Shown here: positions 58,313 through 64,000 of the stretch, in pieces
How the letters are laid out: each line of letters begins with the position of its first letter
Numbering within the stretch: the stretch's first letter is position 1
Source: Proteles cristata cristata
Lineage: Eukaryota > Chordata > Mammalia > Carnivora > Hyaenidae
Direction: 5' to 3'
DNA length: 64,000 nt
Assembly (NCBI GenBank): GCA_017311185.1
Contig: JAESUZ010003395.1
Location: 744,001-808,000, forward strand
Program-made: the position numbers and the translations under genes
Notes under the pieces: model-generated
Seen by the model: only the letters and a program-made list of their open reading frames with translations
The model's database searches: none
Told to the model about the DNA's origin: nothing

Positions 58313-59329
58313 AAAATATATACAATATGATAAGTGATGGGAGGTGGAGGTACTGTTTTGTAGAACATGCATATAGATATCTAAGGAAAACATTGCAAAC
58401 AAGTATTGAAACAGACTAATGCTGCCTGGCTAATAGTCTATAGGAAGTAGGCTTAATTCATCCTTATAGCATTTACAAAAGTAGAGTAGTCCAAAGAATG
58501 TTCCTAGACATATATTTAAAAAGCATGCATGTTTCTTGAAAGTAAGTGTGACAAATACTGGTTTTAAAGAGAATTATTAACGAGCTTCTCTGTTGTAGGG
58601 TTTCTCCAGGTGCTTCACAGTGCATTTCCAAGAAGGGAAAGCAGCACATTGTGTTTCCCCAAATCATTTGACCGCTGAACACTTTTCGCCAAATACCTGT
58701 AAAATGGCAAACAAATGGCAACCAGAGACTAATGGGACCTTCCAGGATAGTTAGAAACCCTGAAATTAAAATTAGAAGAAAATCCCGCACTAAATAACGA
58801 TCTCTTGTGCAACAGAGACTGAACTGAGACCATAAACCTTGACTTTCAAATCATGGACAGATCTAGGGGCACATTTTCTCACAGCTAAAATATATAGTTA
58901 AGAGAACTAAAGATAAGGACCTGTATAGTTGTGGACCACCTGTCCAGAGGTCCCCAAATTCAAGAACAGATGACAAATATATATATGTTTATTATAAATA
59001 TTTATGTATTATACAAATACACAAAAAATACCGAGTCATAGAGAAAAGCACAATTCCCTAAAAACTGGAAATAATGGCATAACTGAAATATCTTCTTACA
59101 CAAAACATAAGATTACTGTGTAAAACGTTTATTTGGAATACCAAAAATTCTAAACAGATGAAGTCTATAAAGCAGAAGCAGGGTGTCATGAGGGCAATAT
59201 TCTGAGGTGAAGTTGGATAAGAAAATGAAGGTGGCAAACTCTTTACAAAACAGGCAAAAGAATCAAACAACTTGTAAAAGCAACAACAGAATAAAAATTA
59301 GTGTTTGTATAGGGAAAGAACAAAACTGA
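58313..59329. other. Unassigned interval
   Basis: A 105-codon minus-strand frame at 58473-58790 has no recognised domain. The part 58590-58700 (gtgcttcacagtgcatttcc, cccaaatcatttgaccgctg) may be a worn hAT fragment. No gene is supported. Confidence 0.4.
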
Positions 59330-59815
59330 CCTTAGAGAAAGCCAAATCAGTAACATGAGGACAAACTCAAATGGCTCTTGCCACGTTAGAAGAAACAGAT
59401 AACGAGAATACAATCCAAAACCTATTGGCAGAGCTTCCAAAGCTCATCACAATCTGGCCCCTGCCTAAATCTCTGACTCATTTTACCACCATCTCAACCC
59501 TTCCACTTAACACATCCCACACTTCAGCCTTAAATAATTACTTACAACTCCTTGAATATGATGCTGTGCTTCCATTACCCTAATTTAAGAGCATCAACTG
59601 TGGAGTGAAAATGCCAACTTGAATTTCAATCCTCCCAGTTACTAGCCTTATGATTTCTGGAAAATTTACTTAGCTTTTCTGTGCCTCAGGTACTTCATCT
59701 GCTATTAGAAGTTTTCCTCCTCTTTTTCAAATAGCTAAACTCCATTCTTTCTTCAAATCTCAACCCAAGGCTTGCTGTCATTCCCTGATATCCTAATTGA
59801 CAATATTAGACATCT
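59330..59815 (+). mobile_element. L2 LINE fragment, split by a MIR
   Basis: The parts 59440-59584 (ctcatcacaatctggcccct, ttcagccttaaataattact) and 59711-59815 (ttcttcaaatctcaacccaa, ggcttgctgtcattccctga) follow the L2 order and flank a MIR. The first 100 bp are less certain. Confidence 0.72.
59585..59710 (-). mobile_element. MIR nested in L2
   Basis: The complement of MIR: gtggagtgaaaatgccaact, cccagttactagccttatga, aaatttacttagcttttctg, tgcctcaggtacttcatctg. Confidence 0.82.
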
Positions 59816-60477
59816 CAAAAGCATCTGAGTTTTTAAAATGAAATCCATGTCTTTATTATTTTACCTTCTAGATCAGGAAGAGTAGTGCATTAAAAAAAAC
59901 TCCAGTAAGTATCTATTGAGAGTGCAAATACATGAGTAAGTGAGGAGATTAATTTAAAAAAAAAAAAAGCTTCATAATGGTAAAATTCAGTCAGAAATAC
60001 AAGGTGCAGGTCTAGGTTAAGATGGTAAGAATCACTAGCTAAATAGAGGTTTGGGAAGAGAAGATATTGGGCACCTTGCGACAGAACATTTTCAGCCAGA
60101 ACCTAATATATTAGTAAGTCCCTGGTTTGGGTAGAAATTGTACTAGAAATCCTCTCTGTTCCATTCCAACACTTAAATTTTGGAAGCCTCTGCTTTTTAA
60201 CAGATATAGGTGTTAGAGAGAAAGTGGAAGTTTCAAATGAGCATTAAAGAATGGGATGAACTTGAATAGTAAGAAAGGTCATTCCAGATTAAGGAACAAC
60301 ATGTACCACAACAGGAATATTTCAGTTGTCTTACTTACAGTGAAAGAAAATAACTCAGTAAACCTAAATACAAGAATTAATGAAAATTCCGTTTGTTGCT
60401 AACAGAATTCACTATGATTTTCTTATGATTGTGCTATATTTTGACTACCTGGAGAGGAATCTTAGTGTACTGTTTGA
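59816..60477. other. Unassigned interval
   Basis: No gene. The stretch aggtcattccagattaagga to accacaacagg near 60280-60320 may be a short antisense L2 piece. Confidence 0.4.
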
Positions 60478-60712
60478 GTTCACATTTTCTGTAGCCAGAC
60501 TGCCTGCATCCTAATCTCAATTCTGACACTGATTAATACACTTGGACAAAGTTTTAAAACTCTCAGTGCCTTGGTTTCCTAATCTATCAAATGGATACAA
60601 TAAAAGTATTGGCCTTATAAAGTAATCCTAAAGGTTAAATAATTTAATACATGCAAATCACTTAGCGAGTGACTAGCACATTTAAGTGCTCAATAAATAT
60701 TATTGAACTTGA
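60478..60712 (-). mobile_element. MIR SINE, nearly full length
   Basis: The complement of MIR: tctgtagccagactgcctgc, tctgacactgattaatacac, cagtgccttggtttcctaat, ctatcaaatggatacaataa, ttaagtgctcaataaatatt. One of the best MIR copies here. Confidence 0.85.
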
Positions 60713-60990
60713 GGCCACATGCCATTTCCCATGAAGGTTAGTTATATGTCTCTCAACATTCAGCATAATTAAACACAGTCCCTTCTAACTCAGAATTACA
60801 TTGAGTCACTGCCACTTTAAGACAGATGTAGCACTAACAACACAATATTATTTAGGGTAGCATGGTACTTAACATCATAAAAATCCAAAGAAGACTATTC
60901 CCCCTGAGAATACCTGTTTGTTCTCATTGATGCATTCAAAGTCCTAGGTCCAATGCCTTAAATTAGATTGTGTTAAGCAATGGATCTCTG
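60713..60990. other. Unassigned non-coding interval
   Basis: No recognised feature. Confidence 0.4.
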
Positions 60991-61147
60991 GAAAAAGTGA
61001 AAGGAAGGAAGGAGGTATGTAGAGAGAAAGAAAAGAAAAAAAAGAAAAGGAAAGAGAAAAGAGAAAAAAAAGGTAAGGTAAGAAAAGGAAGGAAGGGAGG
61101 AAAGAAGGCAAGGAGGAAAGGAGGAGAGAATTAAAATGAAAGGGAAA
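60991..61147 (+). repeat. Purine-rich (GA/AAG/GGAA) tract
   Basis: Almost entirely A and G for 157 bp, with an uninterrupted 53-nt purine run at 61021-61073. It forms the target of the next SINE. Confidence 0.95.
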
Positions 61148-61382
61148 GGGGCGCCTGGGTGGCTTAGTCGGTTAAGCGTCCGACTTTGCTTGGGTCATGA
61201 TCTCGCGGTTCGTGGGTTCGGGCCCCGCGTCGAGCTCTGTGCTGACTGTCAGCTCAGAGCCTGGAGCCTGTTTCAGATTCTGTGTCTCCCTCTCTCTCTG
61301 ACCCTCCCCTGCTCACGCTGCCTGTCTCTCTCTCTCTCTCCTAGAAATAAATAAAAAAACATTAAAAATTTAAAAAAAAGGA
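61148..61382 (+). mobile_element. Carnivore tRNA-Lys SINE, well preserved
   Basis: ggggcgcctgggtggcttag, tcggttaagcgtccgacttt, tcatgatctcgcggttcgtg, gggccccgcgtcgagctctg keep many CpGs; marks ctgactgtcagctcag and gaccctcccctg; tail tagaaataaataaaaaaac. The 19-bp TSD aattaaaatgaaagggaaa (61129-61147) recurs at 61383-61401 with one mismatch. Confidence 0.97.
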
Positions 61383-61402
61383 AATTAAAAGGAAAGGGAA
61401 AG

Positions 61403-62582
61403 GGGCGGTTAGGCCAGGTCCATACTCAACCTGCAAAACTGTATTAGAAACTGTTGAAACACTCTACAAATTTGGTTCTAAATCATACTGCACGTGATCC
61501 ATTGATTTTGTTTGCTGCCTCGGACCGGATTCATTCCGAGAAGTAACTGAAATATTAATCTGATCTGTGATTTGGAAAATGTTTCTCAATAAAAATATTC
61601 AAGAGCCTGACTGCTTCTCAGCTCTCAGATGAATGAAGATTTAACTCTGACATGAATTGAACCTCTCTCTGGGGATGCTTCTCTTTACGGGGCTGAGATC
61701 ACAGAGTTCATCCTTCTGGAGCTAGTGGCCCTTTGATCTTTGCTAGGGAGGCCTGCCGCCAGCGCGCATTACGCAGCAACGTGAGGGCAAGTCTCCCATA
61801 TGAGGGTATGTCTTCCCTAATGAAAAGCTAGCCTGGAGAGGGGGGTGGGGTGGGAGGGTACATTTCAAAGAGGGGAAAGGTCAGCTCTTGGTCAAAGTAT
61901 GAAGCGCTTATGGAAGAAAGAAAACTTCGAAAATAAAGCATTAACATAAATTACTGAACACAGGCTTTCAAGTTCGATAGAAAGAGATGAAGCAATGCAA
62001 CCATGATAAAAGTTCCCCTTTCAAAGGATGTACCCATCTTTGTCCCCTTCTTATTACTTCAGAAAATTATCAGAAATGCCAGTGGATGATTCCATTTGAG
62101 TTTCTTAAGGAAAACTTTACAGGCAATGACATTTTAAAGAGATCCCACCTCTTTAAATCAGAAAGGTGAGAAGGTCATGGTTAGCTTTCTGGGAAGAAAA
62201 TAAAATCTGTAACCTTCCCAGGGAAAGAGCTTTTATTAATTGAGGAGGAAATGGTTAAGTTGGCATAACATTATAACATAAGCTGCATTAGTTCAAAGAG
62301 ATAGAGGTACGAGTCAGTGTCAATAGTCTAGTAAATCTACGAATCTGAATAAGCTAGATAATTATTTTCCCAAAGTGAAAGTTTAGGGGGAGCCTGAGAC
62401 ACCTGGTGTTTATATAGTTTGGAGGAATAAAAATAACTGGCCAGTCTCTGTTTTCCACTACTGTCCCACTGGGATGAGTGAAAGAAGGATGAAAATACTC
62501 AGAAAGATACAGAAACAAAAACTCAGATAAGAAGAGAGTATATGGCAAATACTTCAGGGCTTTGCAGGGATGAAGTCAAGAG
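61403..62582. other. Repeat-free interval with CpG-bearing patch
   Basis: No repeat or credible gene. The patch 61490-61790 contains cacgtgatccattg, ctcggaccggattc, attccgagaag and gccgccagcgcgcattacgc, notably CpG-rich for this window. A conserved or regulatory role is possible but only a guess. Confidence 0.35.
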
Positions 62583-63966
62583 CAGTAGTTTTGGTCTCAG
62601 GACTACTTTGCCCCCTTCAAAACTATTGAAAACCCCAAAGACTATTTTACCCATGAATTATAGATGTCAATATTTGCTATTTTATAAATTAAACCTGAAA
62701 ATGTTTATGTACTCATTTATTAGCTCATTTAAACAGAATAACAATAAGCTGACTCTATGTTAACATAAGTAGCATACATCTTAACCTTAATTTCTATAAT
62801 TTTCCAAACAAAAACTTATTGAGAAGAATGACTTTTACAAATCTACACTTTTGCAAATCTCTTTTAATATCTGGCTTAATAAAGACAGCTGAATCCTCTC
62901 TGCTTCTGTATTCCATCTGTTGTGATATCTTAATTTTGATTAAAAATATCAAGAAAATCTGGTCTCACACAGAAATGTACTAGGCAAAGGAAGAAGCATT
63001 TTAATAGCCTTTTCAGATAAGTGTGAGTACTCTTCTCTGATGCTACACTAATATCTGACAAGTGATAATTTCTCAAAGGTTAGTTGCAAAGTAGAATCTG
63101 AGACCATATCAACAGATGTTCTATATACTCCATTACATTAAAATCCACTGGTCATTATGAAACTTAGAATGAATCATTCATTTGTAACATCATGCAATTG
63201 TCTTTAGGAAAATGATGGTTTGCTGAGTTATATAAATTTTCCATTACAAAATACATTTTTAGTAAATCACATTCATCAACAACACCACCAATCTCAGCAA
63301 AAAATACTTTATTAAGAAGCTGTCAAGCTCACAGAAGTGGCTAGGAGCCTTCCAAAAACTTAATTTTCGCCTGAAATCTTAAATTTTATTATTGGCAACA
63401 AATATTGTAAGTGATTTCCAAGAAGTGATAGTTTCACTCCATTCATTATCAAGAAAATATTGCCAAATACCCATGTCTACATAATCATAGTTTTTCTGTC
63501 AATCATTTTTTCTAATAAAAATAATATTCCATGAAAAAAAGTAGTTTAGCTAACTTCTCAAATAATCACACTAGTGCTTTTGCTCAAGACAGTTACTGTA
63601 TTTCCGTATGCAGCGAAGGTACTTTATGCGTACTTCCTGTCACGTCACACAGTATTAAAAAGACATGTACTCAAGGGTCAAGATTTAATACAATAATACA
63701 TTTTACTTCTTCAGTAAGAACATTCTATGTGAAATTGGTTTTTTTAAAAACCATAAGTCCAGTTTGGTACTACTGCCTGGATTCACGCAAAGATGCAAAG
63801 CTTTGATCATCACCTTCACTTTTGCACAGCAGAGCAAATGCCAAAGCAAAGAAACAAGCAAAGTAACGGCTGAGTGTTACTATGATTTTTTTTTTTACCT
63901 CACAAACCACCTGAGAGGGTCTTGTGGGCCCCCAGAAGACCACATATCATACTTTGAAAACTGATG
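62583..63966 (+). mobile_element. hAT-type DNA transposon fossil, about 1.4 kb
   Basis: The left end cagtagttttggtctcagga, ctactttgcccccttcaaaa and the right end gtcttgtgggcccccagaag, accacatatcatactttgaa, aactgatg resemble worn terminal inverted repeats of the cagtggttctcaaagtgtgg type. Internal blocks (gaaaaccccaaagactattt, gctgactctatgttaacata, atctggcttaataaagacag) fit one mammalian element. No transposase frame survives. The 8 bp outside each end (gtcaagag, aaaaagag) agree at five positions, a possible decayed hAT TSD. Confidence 0.62.
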
Positions 63967-64000
63967 AAAAAGAGAAAAGTTGGCTAAAGCCCAATGAATG

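Noticed and set aside
58473..58790. 105-codon minus-strand open frame
   Set aside because: No known domain or gene context; probably chance, perhaps over a worn DNA transposon.

Overview
This window looks like non-coding nuclear DNA of a carnivoran mammal, most likely a cat-family (felid) or other feliform species. The main evidence is about twenty copies of the tRNA-Lys-derived carnivore SINE. Its head is gcgcctgggtggctcag and its A/B-box region contains tcatgatctc. It has a CT-rich stretch and an AAATAAATAAA tail, in the form typical of Feliformia. Carnivore-type L1 3' ends, L2, MIR, MaLR LTRs and hAT DNA transposon fossils complete the picture. The species call is inference. The repeat calls rest on sequence features read by eye and on remembered family consensuses, so repeat edges are accurate only to about 5-30 bp unless a target-site duplication (TSD) is given.

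I find no supportable protein-coding gene. All open frames are short (138 codons or fewer). The best recognisable ones are decayed L1 ORF2 pieces on the minus strand (about 132-640, 11484-12742, 39922-40134 and 50500-51272). No rRNA, functional tRNA, CRISPR array, operon or phage signal is present. The window is therefore intergenic or deep intronic.

Layout. 1-640: 3' end of a minus-strand L1. 641-3219: repeat-free. 3.2-10 kb: a small hAT element, two GT microsatellites, SINEs, a MIR and three MaLR solo LTRs. 11.0-12.7 kb: minus-strand L1. 12.9-19.8 kb: SINEs, MIRs and L1 3' fragments. 20.5-22.4 kb: probable HAL1/L1M remnant. 23.7-24.3 kb: L2. 24.3-29.3 kb: mostly unassigned sequence, with a CpG-bearing stretch at 27.8-28.8 kb that is the best candidate regulatory element. 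29.3-34 kb: L2, MIR and L1M pieces. 34.4-46.8 kb: dense SINE insertions, several inside older L1 or DNA transposons. 44.9-47.6 kb: plus-strand L1M with two SINEs inside it. 48.3-53.7 kb: an old minus-strand L1M broken up by a younger L1, SINEs and unclassified repeats. 53.9-55.8 kb: plus-strand L1M. 55.8-62.5 kb: mostly unassigned sequence, with an L1 3' end, L2, MIRs, a purine tract and one well-preserved SINE. 62.58-63.97 kb: a 1.4-kb hAT-type DNA transposon fossil.

The most informative content is the insertion history. Many SINEs have clear TSDs, several are nested in older repeats, two or three are 5'-truncated, and two diagnostic SINE subfamilies can be read from a 4-nt change at one internal site. 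I did not find a new biological system here, and I mark the few candidate functional stretches as candidates only.
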